The notes: generated by a model from the sequence alone, not told the origin. DNA of 64,000 nt from Haliclystus octoradiatus (GCA_916610825.1 OU744446.1:22887223-22951222); one strand, 5' to 3'. Shown: positions 13,250 to 24,731, counted from the first letter of the stretch. Made by a program: numbers and translations.

Positions 13250-14985
13250 CTTAGACATATTTATTCAGAATTTCTTGAAATGGACGCGCTGATTTATTGA
13301 ATGGGATATACTATGTTTATTAGCTTCAAAGATATATAGCAAATACCATACCTAATGGTGATATTCAAATAGTCGCAGATTGTGTTGTATGATGAAAGGG
13401 ATTTACTTATATAGAAAATGAAGACGATCCCGGCATTCTGAAGTTAATGTAATCATACACAGAGCATTGAACATAGCAAATATGCCATCCCTATTAGAGC
13501 CTCCAGGCCTCAGTCGAGAAGACGGGAAAAGACCAGATGGCCTAACGCAGATAACTTGGAAGCAATACAATTACAGCCGATGCAGCAGCCAACATTGCAG
13601 AAGCAAAGAAAGAAAAAATATGGGTGCCTCGGGCAAGGTTTTGAATTTCAGGCAAAAGCAGCAGAGACATATCAGGAAACGTTGGAGAAAAAGGAAAATG
13701 CTTTATCTATCATATTGGAACTAAAACTAGTCATCAAAAAACAGATGATAAACGATCAAGGGCCTTTCTGTGGCAGAGACTATCGGTGGCAATCCAGGGG
13801 AATGCCATTTGCGTGTTAGGAACACTTCAGGGGAACAATGTAGACCTAATATTTAACATATATTTTTATCACAATGTATTCTTCCTAGTTTTCAAAAATT
13901 TTAGTTTTTAGGAGTTTTGAAGTAATATGTATAAATAAATCAAAGAATTAAAAAAAATAAATAAAATAGAATAGCAATATACACTACCATTCATTCGATC
14001 GCGATATGAAATCTATCTTAGCCAGAATTATTGCGAATAAAAGACAATTCATATTTTATTCTTACGTTGTTAACTTATCATTGATTGGCGTATCAACTCA
14101 GATAACCCGTAATTATGTATATAAATGTTATTCAGAGATTATGCATCTTTATGATTATATTATTTGAATCTTATTTGGAAAATGGTAAGTTTAATAAATA
14201 ACAGATGTCTACTATGATTGACTATTCAATTATATGCAAACTATTTTGTTTTTTATTCTTGTAACACGTAAGACTTGCTATGTTGATTTCCACAGGCTAT
14301 TGAAATGTTTTTGAATTCATCTTAATTTTTCATCATTGAATGAAGTTGGAAAATCTTTGAGCGCTAGAAATAATATTATAATTATCATTGATCACAAATA
14401 ATACTCTTGATTTCCATATCAATTTAATTTTGTTCAATAAGATACACTTGAATTTAGCTTCATTAAATGTTGATCAACGATAAGAACAAGACAAACTATT
14501 TTCAGTTTCGAAACTATAGCAAAGTATTGTGTCTTGTTCTAATCGCTGATCAACATAATGAAATTAACGTTTACAATTCTTATATTAATTATGGAAGTAA
14601 AAGCTGAAAATCAAAACGTGCTTGCTCATAAACCAAATTTTTCATATTTTTATCTATAATAATAAATTAGATAAATACTCTTGTGCAATGCCTTGATTAA
14701 TTCTTAACTGTATCTTTAAATTCTCACGCTTTGATAATCTCATCGAACTTTGAAATTTAGATTGGCTTTAGTTAATCAATGCAATTCAGTATTTTGTATT
14801 ATTTTAATTATCATAAAACTGATAGATTTATTTAATTTTACTTGTTCCGATGTTTTTCTCGCAGTTAAAATTCTAAACAGAACATTTATTTCCTTCTAGA
14901 GATTTCAATTATCCTTCGATTCTATCTACCCGCTAGATCAATCTATGGAATTGTGAAAATCTCTAAATCCGTTATAATTTAGTTA
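13250..14985 (-). repeat. Long-inverted-repeat family, reversed arm
   Basis: Read on the minus strand, successive blocks match the plus-strand copy at 39800-41730 in the same order. Examples are the TTTATTCAGAATTT block at 13260 against 41715 and the GACAATTCATATTTTATTC block at 14050 against 41500. It also matches the CTAGCGGGTAGAT block at 14925 against 23535 and 40033. The matching is interrupted by the LINE relic at 13476-13860 and by small indels. No coding frame of its own. Confidence 0.7.
13476..13860 (+). mobile_element. Relic of a LINE C-terminal domain (LEPPGLSR type)
   Basis: The frame starts [20 protein letters not shown], then after a gap continues in other frames with [13 protein letters not shown] and finally a SVAIQ-GNAICVLGT segment. 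This is the C-terminal domain seen in many non-LTR retrotransposon polyproteins of marine animals, where that order ends in an AIQRGNA-x-x-(I/V)LGT motif. Here a stretch after the PDGLT segment is deleted and at least two frameshifts occur. It appears nested within the repeat arm around it. Confidence 0.7.
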
Positions 14986-14986
14986 C

Positions 14987-15591
14987 AAACAGACAATATA
15001 CTATTAATTAAGGGATGGACATTACAGTAAAAATATATTTTTTCTTAACTTCATTTGCTGCAAGATAAGTAAAGGTACTCTTGTGAGGGTATGACCCTTT
15101 CGTCCTCGTATGGCTCTGGTGCCCCTGACTGGCCGTTAATACATGGTCTCTGTTGACCATTAGAATACTGCGTCAGACATGATCAAAGTCCATGGGGATT
15201 AATTGCATCTGATAACATTGCCTTCACCTTCACGTTGATGTCTGTAACTTCGAGTTATAGGAAGTAGAAGGGTTAATACCAGTTTGTCTCAGTACAGCTT
15301 TAATTGAAATAATGTGGTGGTGGCTCGTGATTTTCTTACGCCTTCCTCGTGCCTCATGACACAGCATTGCTTGTTTATCCCCGTGTTAATAGCAGTGTCT
15401 GTCTGTAAATAAATTATTTGTGGTCTGTCCACGACTTAAGTACGTCTCACACTGGCGATATAATACAGATAATCCGTTCCGTTGTCGGGAAATTATGCAA
15501 ACACTTGTATGGAGATACCATTATATAGTAACAGATTTGGGGTATGAAAATTATGATTTCCTGACGTAGTTTTAAAATAATAAACATCCTT
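14987..15591 (+). repeat. Long-inverted-repeat family, core plus forward arm (copy 1)
   Basis: About 600 bases that recur in direct orientation at 22880-23474 with roughly 95 percent identity by eye. The shared core runs from TTTAGTTACAAACAGAC to the AATAATAAACATCCT edge. On its left it abuts a reversed arm (13250-14985) and on its right the LINE begins. The segment near 15450-15515 (ACTGGCGATATAATACAG) also recurs at 39828 and, inverted, at 22840. No coding frame. Confidence 0.85.
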
Positions 15592-15844
15592 TTTTCAGTT
15601 CGTTTGTTCGTACTCATCTTAACCTATATAGCTTTAGGATATATCAAAGATCTGCTACGATTTATTTCTTGCAATTTGATTGGTTAACGCCCATAACGCC
15701 ATTTCACCATAGCCGAGCTTGACTCCGTCGATTTCAAGAAATTTATGAAAGTACAATTATATTACGGAAATACAACTTTCACAAACGCCACTTATGGAAT
15801 CATCGAAAAACAACTTCAGCATATGACCCAAACAAAATACCGCA

Positions 15845-18800
15845 ATGCCCATCAATAATCAACAATTCCGAATATCAACTGGATTATTTAACTCATCCAT
15901 CCGTAAATATCAAGTAACTACGACTAACACGAAAACAAAACTTTATAAAATATTGAAGCATATCGTATTATCCACCATAAACAATTTGTATGTCACAATA
16001 ACTACATCATTCACTACTGTACTCAAATGTTTTTCACAGATCAACCAATACTTTATAACACTTATCTATCTAATAATGCTCTGCTGTGGTGATATACATC
16101 CCAACCCTGGACCAATTCATAATATTAACATCGTCAGCTGGAACTGCAACAGTCTAAGGGGGAAGCAGCACGAAATCGACCACCTCACTAATAAATTATC
16201 ACCGAATATCATTGCCCTATGTGAAACCAAATTAAACACTAATATCAGCAATAAGCAAATAGACTTAGATGGATTCACTCTACATAGGAAAGACCGTCCC
16301 AACAGCACTGCTGGAGGTGGACTTGTATTCTACATCAACGACAACATCGCTTGCAGAAGAAAACATCAATGGGAAAATAACGAAATTGAGATGATGGCAT
16401 TCGATATTAAATTTGGCTTAAAAAAGGTGTCAATAATATTAACATACCGGCCACCAAATTTTGCACTGAAAAAGTATTTTGACTGTCTGAATAGTATTAT
16501 GGAAACATTACTTAGATCAAGATCTGAGGTAGTATTGGTAGGTGATTTGAATTGCGATATTAGCAAAAAAGTGAATAACACTCCTGGACAATCCCTTCAA
16601 GAATTTATTGATAACTACGCTCTCATCAATCTGATCAATGGACCAACCAGACCATCATCAGGGACATCACTTGATGTCATACTCGTATCGCATCCAAGAC
16701 ACTTCGTTGCTAGTAACATCATCGCAACTGGAGCTTCCGACCACAGTATCTGCATGACAACATACAAAACTAAATGCCTACGCACACAGCCAAGATTAAT
16801 AACTTACAGAAAAACGAAAAATACAAACTTTACTTCACTCAATAATGATCTCTGTGGGATACAATGGGAACGTATGTACACTAATGATAACGGTGAGCTA
16901 CTGTCAGCCGATGATGTATGGAACAGATGGTTCTTTGAAGTTAACTCAGTCATAGAGAAACATTCACCATTGACATCTAAACTTATCAAGGCACAAAGAC
17001 CACCATGGATTACAGCTAAAATCGACGAAGCTTTCAGACTCAGAGATCACTTATCGAAGTTACCACGAAATGAAGAAAATATCCGCCGCTTCCACACTCA
17101 ACGGAATCTAGTCACAAAACTTAAACGACACAGCCTCCAACAATATCTCGAAACATCTTCAAAGACTGAACCCTCAAAATTTCACCGTAACCTACAAAAA
17201 ATCACTGGTATTGGGAAAAACAAATCTGCTAATGTAGCTAATTTATTGGAAAACAACTGCTTAATAACCTCCGCTAAAGAAAAAGCACAAATAATAGGAA
17301 GATATTTTAAAAATTGTATACCACCTACTCCAAACTGGACTGCCGACTATCTCAAAAATCACCCAAGCATACATCAAATCATGAATCGCTCCTGCACTTC
17401 CTTCTGTTTTAAATACACATCAGACAATGAAGTAAATAACATTATCAAAAGATTCAGAACTAAAAAGGCAACTGGGGCCGATAACATATCCGTAAGCTTC
17501 CTCAAAACTATCCTACCTAGCCTCACCTCTCCTATTACCGATCTATTCAATCACTTAATAACAATAAATGAAATACCAAAAGCCTGGAAACATGGCATAG
17601 TCTCACCAATATACAAAAAAAACGATCCATCAAATAAAGAAAATTATCGACCAATTACCATCCTCACTCATATCTCCAAAGCATTCGAGAAAATCTTAGC
17701 AAATCAACTCCAAAATCACTTCAAACCAATTTTCCCACCTGATATGTTTGGCTTTGTACATAGTCACAGTGCTGAAATGGCCCTCATGAAACTCACACAA
17801 GATTGTAGAACAGCCATCAACAAAAAACAAACTACTGCAATCGTCTCCCTCGATCTCTCCAAGGCATTTGATATGGTACACCATAAACTTCTGATGGAAA
17901 AATTGAGAGCTTACGGTGTAAATCCATCAAGTTGTAACTTAATCAACAATTACCTAAGTGGAAGAACACAATCTATCAGAGTTGAAAGTCAGACTTCCTC
18001 GCCCTTCTCCTGCCCTCGGGGAGTCCCACAAGGATCGATAATATCACCACTACTATTTAATATCTACGTAGCAGACTTTTCATTTCTTCCAATAACCTCT
18101 TCTATCATACGATACGCAGATGATACAACGCTATACTATTCTTCCAACCACAAAAACACTGCTGTCCAACACCTCAACAAAGACTTGGAAAAGGCGCACC
18201 AATGGTTCCAGCTGAATTGTCTAAAACTGAACCCCTCAAAAACTCAATGCCTACTAATCACTCACATTCCAGAACCCGACATTCACGTTACGAGCGCAAA
18301 TCTTCTAAGTACTAATCAAATACATAACAAAGACATTACAATCGATGATGTAACCTTACCTTGGCTCAATATAATAAAGATACTCGGTACTCACATTGAC
18401 AGTAGATTAAACATGAGATGTCATCTTCGCAATTGCATCAGAAAAGCCAATCTCTCCCTATATCAAATCAAACAGGTTAAAAAATCCCTAAACCCACACC
18501 TTGCCAATACACTTTACAAGACATACATCCGTCCTCACCTAGAACATTGTAGCCTACTTCTTCTTGGAATTAATCAAACGGATAGACTAAAATTAGAAAG
18601 AATTCAAGAAAAATCACTAAAACACCTAACACGACCCAATACTGGTAAAGAATATCGTCTTCCATCTCTACACGTCAGAAGAATAGTAAAATTAACCAAT
18701 TTGATCCACAAAACACTCATAACAGAAACTCCAAAACTTTTACACTCCCTCTTCAAGATATCCAACACTAAATATACGTCATCTTGCCGTCCAAACAAAC

Positions 18801-18877
18801 TCATCCCACCCATTTGCAGAACAACCCTGATGAAATGGTCGATTGTAGCAGTAGGTACTAGAGTCTGGAAGCAATAA
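15845..18877 (+). CDS. LINE ORF: 2A-like leader, AP endonuclease and reverse transcriptase
   Basis: A 1010-codon open frame. Residues 1-80 are a basic then hydrophobic leader ending in GDIHPNPGP (82-90), a 2A-like motif. Residues about 95-310 form an AP-type endonuclease: SWNCN at 98, CETKL at 126, GDLN at 233 and the catalytic ASDHS around 297-301. Reverse transcriptase motifs follow: KKATGADN, LDLSKAFD (first catalytic Asp at residue 670), GVPQGSIISPLLFNIY near 726 and YADD at 757-760. All key residues are present. There is no RNase H. The protein would nick target DNA and prime reverse transcription of its own RNA there. The frame stops after VGTRVWKQ, but the usual C-terminal tail (AIRTFKESTHAYL) is readable one frame over just beyond. 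A single-base loss near 18866-18870 therefore probably cut about 30 residues. Confidence 0.93.
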   Translation: MPINNQQFRISTGLFNSSIRKYQVTTTNTKTKLYKILKHIVLSTINNLYVTITTSFTTVLKCFSQINQYFITLIYLIMLCCGDIHPNPGPIHNINIVSWNCNSLRGKQHEIDHLTNKLSPNIIALCETKLNTNISNKQIDLDGFTLHRKDRPNSTAGGGLVFYINDNIACRRKHQWENNEIEMMAFDIKFGLKKVSIILTYRPPNFALKKYFDCLNSIMETLLRSRSEVVLVGDLNCDISKKVNNTPGQSLQEFIDNYALINLINGPTRPSSGTSLDVILVSHPRHFVASNIIATGASDHSICMTTYKTKCLRTQPRLITYRKTKNTNFTSLNNDLCGIQWERMYTNDNGELLSADDVWNRWFFEVNSVIEKHSPLTSKLIKAQRPPWITAKIDEAFRLRDHLSKLPRNEENIRRFHTQRNLVTKLKRHSLQQYLETSSKTEPSKFHRNLQKITGIGKNKSANVANLLENNCLITSAKEKAQIIGRYFKNCIPPTPNWTADYLKNHPSIHQIMNRSCTSFCFKYTSDNEVNNIIKRFRTKKATGADNISVSFLKTILPSLTSPITDLFNHLITINEIPKAWKHGIVSPIYKKNDPSNKENYRPITILTHISKAFEKILANQLQNHFKPIFPPDMFGFVHSHSAEMALMKLTQDCRTAINKKQTTAIVSLDLSKAFDMVHHKLLMEKLRAYGVNPSSCNLINNYLSGRTQSIRVESQTSSPFSCPRGVPQGSIISPLLFNIYVADFSFLPITSSIIRYADDTTLYYSSNHKNTAVQHLNKDLEKAHQWFQLNCLKLNPSKTQCLLITHIPEPDIHVTSANLLSTNQIHNKDITIDDVTLPWLNIIKILGTHIDSRLNMRCHLRNCIRKANLSLYQIKQVKKSLNPHLANTLYKTYIRPHLEHCSLLLLGINQTDRLKLERIQEKSLKHLTRPNTGKEYRLPSLHVRRIVKLTNLIHKTLITETPKLLHSLFKISNTKYTSSCRPNKLIPPICRTTLMKWSIVAVGTRVWKQ
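16088..16114 (+). promoter_or_regulatory. 2A-like ribosome-skipping motif
   Basis: Codes for GDIHPNPGP preceded by hydrophobic YLIMLCC. The canonical 2A core is D-(V/I)-E-x-N-P-G then P; here the E position is H, a variation that may reduce or change activity. In active 2A motifs the ribosome releases the upstream peptide at the Gly and resumes at the Pro, which here would separate the N-terminal leader from the endonuclease. Confidence 0.6.
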
Positions 18878-19275
18878 GAACATTCAAAGAGTCAACTCAT
18901 GCGTATTTGACATCCCTGGAATGGAAAATAAATTATTGGTTTATGTCAATCAGCTGTCGATAGTTAGATTATAATGTTATATCTATCAAAAACACTAGCA
19001 TTTTCCTCATAAATATAATACAATTAGCATAATTATTGAACTTGTCTCGTTCAAAAAACGAAAAAAATAAAAATAAAAATAAAAAAATAAAAAAAATAAT
19101 AAAATAATAAAATAATAATAAAAATTATATTATATTATTAATACTATTATCCTTATCATTATTTCTACTAATTTACAATATTATAATTAATAACTTACTT
19201 TTAAATTCGTATCAATGTATAAACGAGCATTTGCTCATTTTGGTTACGAATCGAAATAAAATTATACACACACAC

Positions 19276-20264
19276 ACCAAACAACCGATAATTATTTAAA
19301 TATGGCATTATAAACTAGCAAGTAATAAAGAGTAAAAGCAAATACAGTGAATATTTGTAGAGTCATATACAATTTCATTGAGTGACTAGCTGTTTCATGC
19401 AGTTTCTCAGTTGTTCAAAATAAATCAAATGGCTTGCAGGAGAAATATCTGAGCCAGTAAACAAACATGTTTTAAGTGTAGGCTATAGAAATATTTTGCA
19501 AAAAATTAACAATTCAAAACAATTTGCCCAAATTTTACAGTATTGATGATTGTGAAAACATAAGATAACATAACTTCATTTTATTAATACATCCCCTCAT
19601 CCTTTTATGGCCAATTTTTGCAAGTTCCTAGATATGAGTATAAAACTAAATTCCTGGCGTAGAAAGATAAGCTTTTCGTAAACTACCAAAACCATAACAT
19701 AGGCTACGCAAAATCAACCGCTAAAATTTCAAATAATTAAACCATTTCTCCAAATGAAGGTTAGCAACATTCTAAAAAGTTATCATAAATTCAATAATCT
19801 GCTCTTTTAAATAAGCAATTAGCAAACATTTAGTCAATAAATCTATCATTGTTTCATTTCTTTCTTCACACGTTCACGGCTTTTTATGAAATTCTTCAAA
19901 TTATAGGTAAGAAACATTTTCTTTCTATTTCAAGTTTTTCCCATTCATTGTCCATAATGAATGACACAAATAAAAAATAGAAAATCTTGTTCAAAGATAA
20001 GAATCCATGACCATGTAAGAAAACGATGTTAAGCATCCATTCTTTTAATATCAAGAAGAGAAATATAAATTTCTCGATATCAATTTTTCCTCGTAGCTTT
20101 TAGTTAAATTAAAAAAGGCAAGTGTACATCTCTCGACTCAGCTTTCTTCCTGTGACGTCATGAAAATAGGAGAATTACATACTTGATCATGGATTGAAAG
20201 ATCAGAAAATGCTCTGAAAAAACGTCCCCAACAGTCACAACTCGGGGCTGGCTATGTTCTAAAC
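19276..20264. other. Gene-free stretch
   Basis: No coding exon or clear repeat recognised between the LINE tail and the palindrome at 20265. Confidence 0.4.
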
Positions 20265-20449
20265 CAAATAGTTCATACTTTCCGTGAACTATGCTCTGAT
20301 AGCACCACTCGAGTCAATTCAGGAGAAAACTCGAAGGCGAAAATTACTCACCGAGGCGGCTCGTAATTTTCTGATGCCTTCTCGTTTTCTCCTTACGTGC
20401 CTCTCGTGGTGCTATCAGAGCATAGTTCACGGAAAATATGAACTATTTG
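20265..20449. mobile_element. 185-bp palindromic MITE-like element
   Basis: Arms of about 85 bases pair with few mismatches: AAATAGTTCATA-x-TTTCCGTGAAC on the left and its reverse complement ending GAACTATTT on the right. The small centre holds CGAGGCGGCTCG. The transcript or single strand would form a long hairpin. I could not identify a certain target duplication. Its centre resembles the centre of the palindrome at 56625-56700. Confidence 0.85.
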
Positions 20450-20939
20450 TTTAATAACATGCAAAGTCAATCCCTTGTTGATTGAGCAGTACTGGTGACG
20501 GCTAATGGCCAGAAACAAGTACTTGTCTGCTGCTATATCCACATGCATATATATCTAGATAAACCAGATTCAAAGGATCAGGTAACAAAGTATAAGATTA
20601 TTTTTTATTTTTATTATATTTTCAATTATATATTTGTTCACAGCCAAGAAATCTTCCTTTTCAATCTCTCGGATTCTCCAGTTTTTCTGAATAATGGCTG
20701 AGTTTTCTTGCAAACACACAGGTCAAATAAGAACAGTTAGGATGAAAATTTTCGACTTTAGATCGTGTTCTGACTATTTATCTTCAATGTTGATGTTCTG
20801 CAGTAGAATCGTGCCTTGGAGCTTATAGTAAGGTCATCCTGTTTGGTAACCTTAAATTTGAATACAATTTCAGGTAGAATGTTTACAATGCAATTACATA
20901 TTAAGTATAGCATGATCAAATGTATCATAATCTAACTTC

Positions 20940-21745
20940 GACGTTCAGATAGTTATTGGAACGTGTTCGTGATCTAGGAAGCATACTAACTCCTGATCTG
21001 AAGTCATCAATGCACTGTTCGATGAATTCTGCTAGAGAAAGTGTAGATTATTTTTAGTATTTAACTGCTTTCTCTCTAAACTAACTGATTTGTATATCCG
21101 AGCCTACAAGGTTTATATATACGTCCTCTTCTAGAATCAGCGTTTCCAATATGCAACGAACATTTACAAGAGGGATTTTGCAAACTAGGAAGATTAAAAT
21201 ATCAGAGTTACTCTGATTGTCTATATACGCATTCTCAAACTTGAGTCGCTAGAATTGGGACGAGTCAAAGCAGACCTGAGTAGGCTATAAATATCACATG
21301 CCTCATAGATCTAAAGCTAGATAGCAATTGTCTTTACATTATGACAATTCTAAATACGTTTTACGCGGATAGAGATTTAAACTCAAATCACGCAATTCAC
21401 CACACCCGCACCTTGAGTCCAGCGAGCATCGCTTTTCACTCGTACCATCCAATGATGGAACTCATTAGAAGAACATATTTTAGAGTGAAAATCATTAACG
21501 GTCTTCAATAATCATATAAACAAAACAGACATTTCATCTTTTTCAAATTGTATAAATAAGCAGCTTATAATTAATATAAGTAATAATGATGAAAATAATG
21601 ACAGTGTAAATTGTAAATGTATTCAATAGTTTTCGTGTTTATTGCTGGACATATGTAAGTAGATGCTTTCGATTTAATCAAGTCTCCCTTTACCTGCCTG
21701 TCAAACTCTATTGAAAAAATAAATCATATCATATCATAAAGAGAG
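20940..21745 (+). mobile_element. LINE reverse-transcriptase 3' relic
   Basis: Across several frames the plus strand reads DLGSILTPDLKS, LTDLYIRAYKVYIRPLLES, a LESLELGRVKADL stretch and a final block ending before an ATCAT repeat near 21725. Those are the thumb and C-terminal landmarks of CR1-like reverse transcriptase ORFs (R-P-x-L-E-x-A-F/S-P, R-R-x-x-x-D-L). Stops and frameshifts throughout mark it as dead. Confidence 0.55.
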
Positions 21746-21816
21746 AAAAACAAAATACTACTGCATAGATTGTAGATTTACCATATTTTTCTACGGTTTG
21801 GGACCCGTAAGAAATT

Positions 21817-21882
21817 AGTTCTTAGTTTGACTCATGATTTGGACGTCGCGTTCCTAGTTTGACTCATTATTTGGACAGTGCG
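21817..21882. repeat. Short tandem duplication (about 33 bp, two copies)
   Basis: Two imperfect copies of CTAGTTTGACTCAT-x-ATTTGGAC lie head to tail. No other feature recognised in the surrounding DNA. Confidence 0.6.
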
Positions 21883-22689
21883 TGTGCTAAGTGTGATTCT
21901 AGATATCTATGATATGTAGTGGATTGTGATATTCTAAATATCTAGGGTACATATAGAATGAACCAGTCTAGATATGATGCCCCTTCAAAATTTTAGCAGT
22001 AACTGAATATAATGTGAATAATAAACATCAAATTCGTATAATTATAAGTGTCAACGCTATATCTTTGCTGTCCAACTTTATACATGCATTACTACGTACT
22101 GGTTTAAGAGATATAAAGTCATATTGTTGGTTAGTATAGTTAGTTATTTGTATCGACAAAAGACTAAAATTCAGTGAAATTTGTAAATCGTTATTTTATC
22201 TTCGCACTAGCCACGTGCTCAATGTTTCGATTTCTCGATGACATCATTGTGAACCGAGTATGGGTGGGCATACCATTCCTTATATTTTCTTCGGTAATTC
22301 AAGTATCGTAGTTTTATTTACCAGACGGATTAAAGTTCAAACATACAAGAAGATATTATATAAAATATTAGAAGTGTAATGTTTTATTACACGAAATAAA
22401 GCCTCAACGCTTCTGTTATTAATAATAAAAGTCGTTCACATTATGTAAAATTACCCCCCGAACGAACGTCGAAATTTCTTATTTTCAATCCCACGCGATT
22501 TGCGAATCTGCTTGTAACATGGCGCGAACGTGTTATTTCAAAAAACGATGGCGTCAAACTACCTGCTAGAAAATATCAAATTAAATGATGATACAAGTAA
22601 AATTGGTATGGCACACGTTATTTTTTCTTCTCAGTGATACAATATTGTATATATTATCATGTTTTTAATTTGCCCGGATCGATTTGAAG

Positions 22690-22870
22690 GTTTTAGCAGC
22701 CACGTCCCGGTCTATTAATACAGTGATATCGAATAAAATATCAAATTTTCATAGCACAAATCTCTTACTGTACATGGTTACGTCGACATACATGTTTGCA
22801 TAATTTCCGACAACGGATTATCTGTATTATTTCGCCAGTGAGACGCATACATACGTAGCAGACAGACCGC
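22690..22870 (-). repeat. Long-inverted-repeat family, reversed arm (copy 2)
   Basis: The segment around 22790-22865, read on the minus strand, gives the same ACTGGCGAAATAATACAG-x-TAATCCGTTGTC block that appears forward at 23340-23380. The two inverted arms flank a core of about 460 bases, showing the terminal-inverted-repeat organisation of this family. The left limit is uncertain. Confidence 0.7.
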
Positions 22871-22879
22871 AAATAATTT

Positions 22880-23680
22880 AGTTACAAACAGACAATACTA
22901 TTAATTAAGGGATGGATATTACAGTAAAAATATTTTTTTTCTTAACTTCATTTGCTGCAAGGTACCCTCTTGTGTAGGGTATGACCCTTTCGTCCTCGTA
23001 TGGCTCTGGTGCCCCTGACTGGCCGTTAATACAGGGCTCTGTTGACCATTAGAATACTGCGTCAGACAGGATCAAAGTCCATGGGGATTAATTGCATCTG
23101 ATAACATCGCCTTCACCTTCACGTTGATATCTGTAACTTCGAGTTATAGGAGGTAGAAGGGTTAATACCAGTTTGTCTCAGTACAGCTTTAATTGAAAAA
23201 ATGTGGTTGTGGCTCGTGATTTTCTTACGTCTTCCTCGTGCCTCGTGACGCAGCATTGCTTGTTTATCCCCGTGTTAATAGCAGTGTCTGTCTGTAAATA
23301 AATTATTTGTGGTCTGTCCACGACTTAAGTACGTCTCACACTGGCGATATAATACAGATAATCCGTTGTCGGGAAATTATGCAAACACTTGTATGGAGAT
23401 AACATTATATAGTAACAGATTTGCGATATGAAAATTATGATTTCCTGACGTAGTTTTAAAATAATAAACATCCTATTTAATATTATTGTATTAACAATTC
23501 AAGGATTTTCACAATTTCATAGGTGGATCATCTAGCGGGTAGATAAAATCGAAGGCGAATGAGAATCCCCAGAAGGAAAATGTTCTGTTTTGTGAATTCA
23601 AGCTGCGAGAAAAACTTTGAAGGAGTTTTTAATTTTAAAATGACGTCGGCGTTCGACTATTTTGATAAAATGCTGTACAT
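22880..23680 (+). repeat. Long-inverted-repeat family, core plus forward arm (copy 2)
   Basis: 22880-23474 matches 14987-15591 in direct orientation. Beyond it, the arm continues with GGATTTTCACAATTTCATAG, the CTAGCGGGTAGATAAAATCG block and GGCGTTCGACTATTT. All of these recur forward at 40013-40755 and reversed at 14700-14985. Non-coding. Confidence 0.85.
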
Positions 23681-23689
23681 TTTCTCTTG

Positions 23690-23985
23690 ATTTCAAATAC
23701 ATTATCCTCTTATTTAATACTGGTGTCTGTTTGTATCTTTATTTGTGGTCTGTCCCCTCGACTTATGAACCTCTCAACGGCGAATCAATACAGATAATTC
23801 GTTATCAGGAAATTTGTCGAGATAACCTTCCAAAGCCAAGCATGTTGTGCTTTGTGAATCATGAATTCTTGACATTGTATTAAAAGCTAAAGTCCTTTGA
23901 CGTTTCATTTCATATTGTTGCATCGAAACATTTGGATATGTTTAAAAAGGTTATATTTTGTATGCGAGCGGGCAGGTAAATCGAA
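23690..23985 (+). repeat. Partial extra arm of the same family
   Basis: A third, diverged copy of the arm start (GTGGTCTGTCCCCTCGACTTATG, then ACAGATAATTCGTTATC) is followed by a GCGAGCGGGCAGGTAAATCG block. The 73-codon open frame across 23662-23883 is a chance frame in this repeat. Confidence 0.6.
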
Positions 23986-23989
23986 GGCA

Positions 23990-24700
23990 ATTTGAAATTT
24001 TGAACGAAAAGGTTTTATTTAAATAGAATTGCGAAAGAAGTGCTGAAAAAGGTAATTTATCAAGAAATAAAATAAAATGATTCAACTACTTGAAGAAAAC
24101 TTGTGTATCAATAGAAGCTTGAAGCTCTGGACGCTGGACGACCAACGTCTTGGTAATTAAACAGATTTGTCAGTATTTAGATATGATTATACGAATACGG
24201 TAATGCATTTAAGGTGCATCAATTAGCATCATTTTGTAGTACAGACGGTACTGTTTGTGGTGATAGATACAATTTATACCAAACATTAACTAGATGACTT
24301 GATGTTTCATGTTCTCATAGAGTGGCACACATGGCTGTTCGATTGATATAGGTAGTTGCTATTACGTATCTGAGACTTTAATCACACAAGAGTCAGTATT
24401 GACCCCACACTCTAAGCTAGTCTTCTAATATTTTTTGAGATCCAAGAAAGGTCGTTAGGAGTGGTTAAGCCTTTTACTTTGATCCTAGAGACAGCGACCG
24501 GGGTACAATTGCAAGAATAATTGTTTACCCCCCTGGAGAACAATTCAGCTAAAATACTTCTAACTGAGTTATTTGTTGTGTATCTTGCAGTATTAAAAAC
24601 CTTGAAAAAAGTAAACATATCAAGTATGGTATGTAAATAAAGCGATGGGGTCCGCAACGATCGAATCTTGAATATTTAAAAACTCCTAGAGAAAACAAAA
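23990..24700. other. Gene-free stretch downstream of EZH
   Basis: No gene recognised; this is the region past the EZH polyadenylation signal. The 81-codon frame at 24412-24657 has no family resemblance. Confidence 0.4.
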
Positions 24701-24725
24701 TAAGCATGTTCCAAATTTGATGGCT

Positions 24726-24731
24726 TTTATT
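24726..24731 (-). promoter_or_regulatory. AATAAA polyadenylation signal of EZH
   Basis: AATAAA on the minus strand, 74 bases beyond the EZH stop codon, giving a short 3' UTR. The next bases are T/G-rich as expected downstream of a cleavage site. Inferred from position. Confidence 0.6.

Larger units (their letters stand above)
15592..19275 (+). mobile_element. Nearly full-length LINE (CR1/L2-like) retrotransposon
   Basis: The element comprises a 5' UTR from about 15592, the ORF at 15845-18877, a 3' UTR containing an A-rich run (19050-19130) and the short tail GAACGAGCATTTGC near 19225, followed by a CA repeat. I saw no clear target duplication, so both ends are approximate. It begins exactly where the repeat copy at 14987-15591 stops, so it may have inserted into that repeat. 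Confidence 0.75.
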
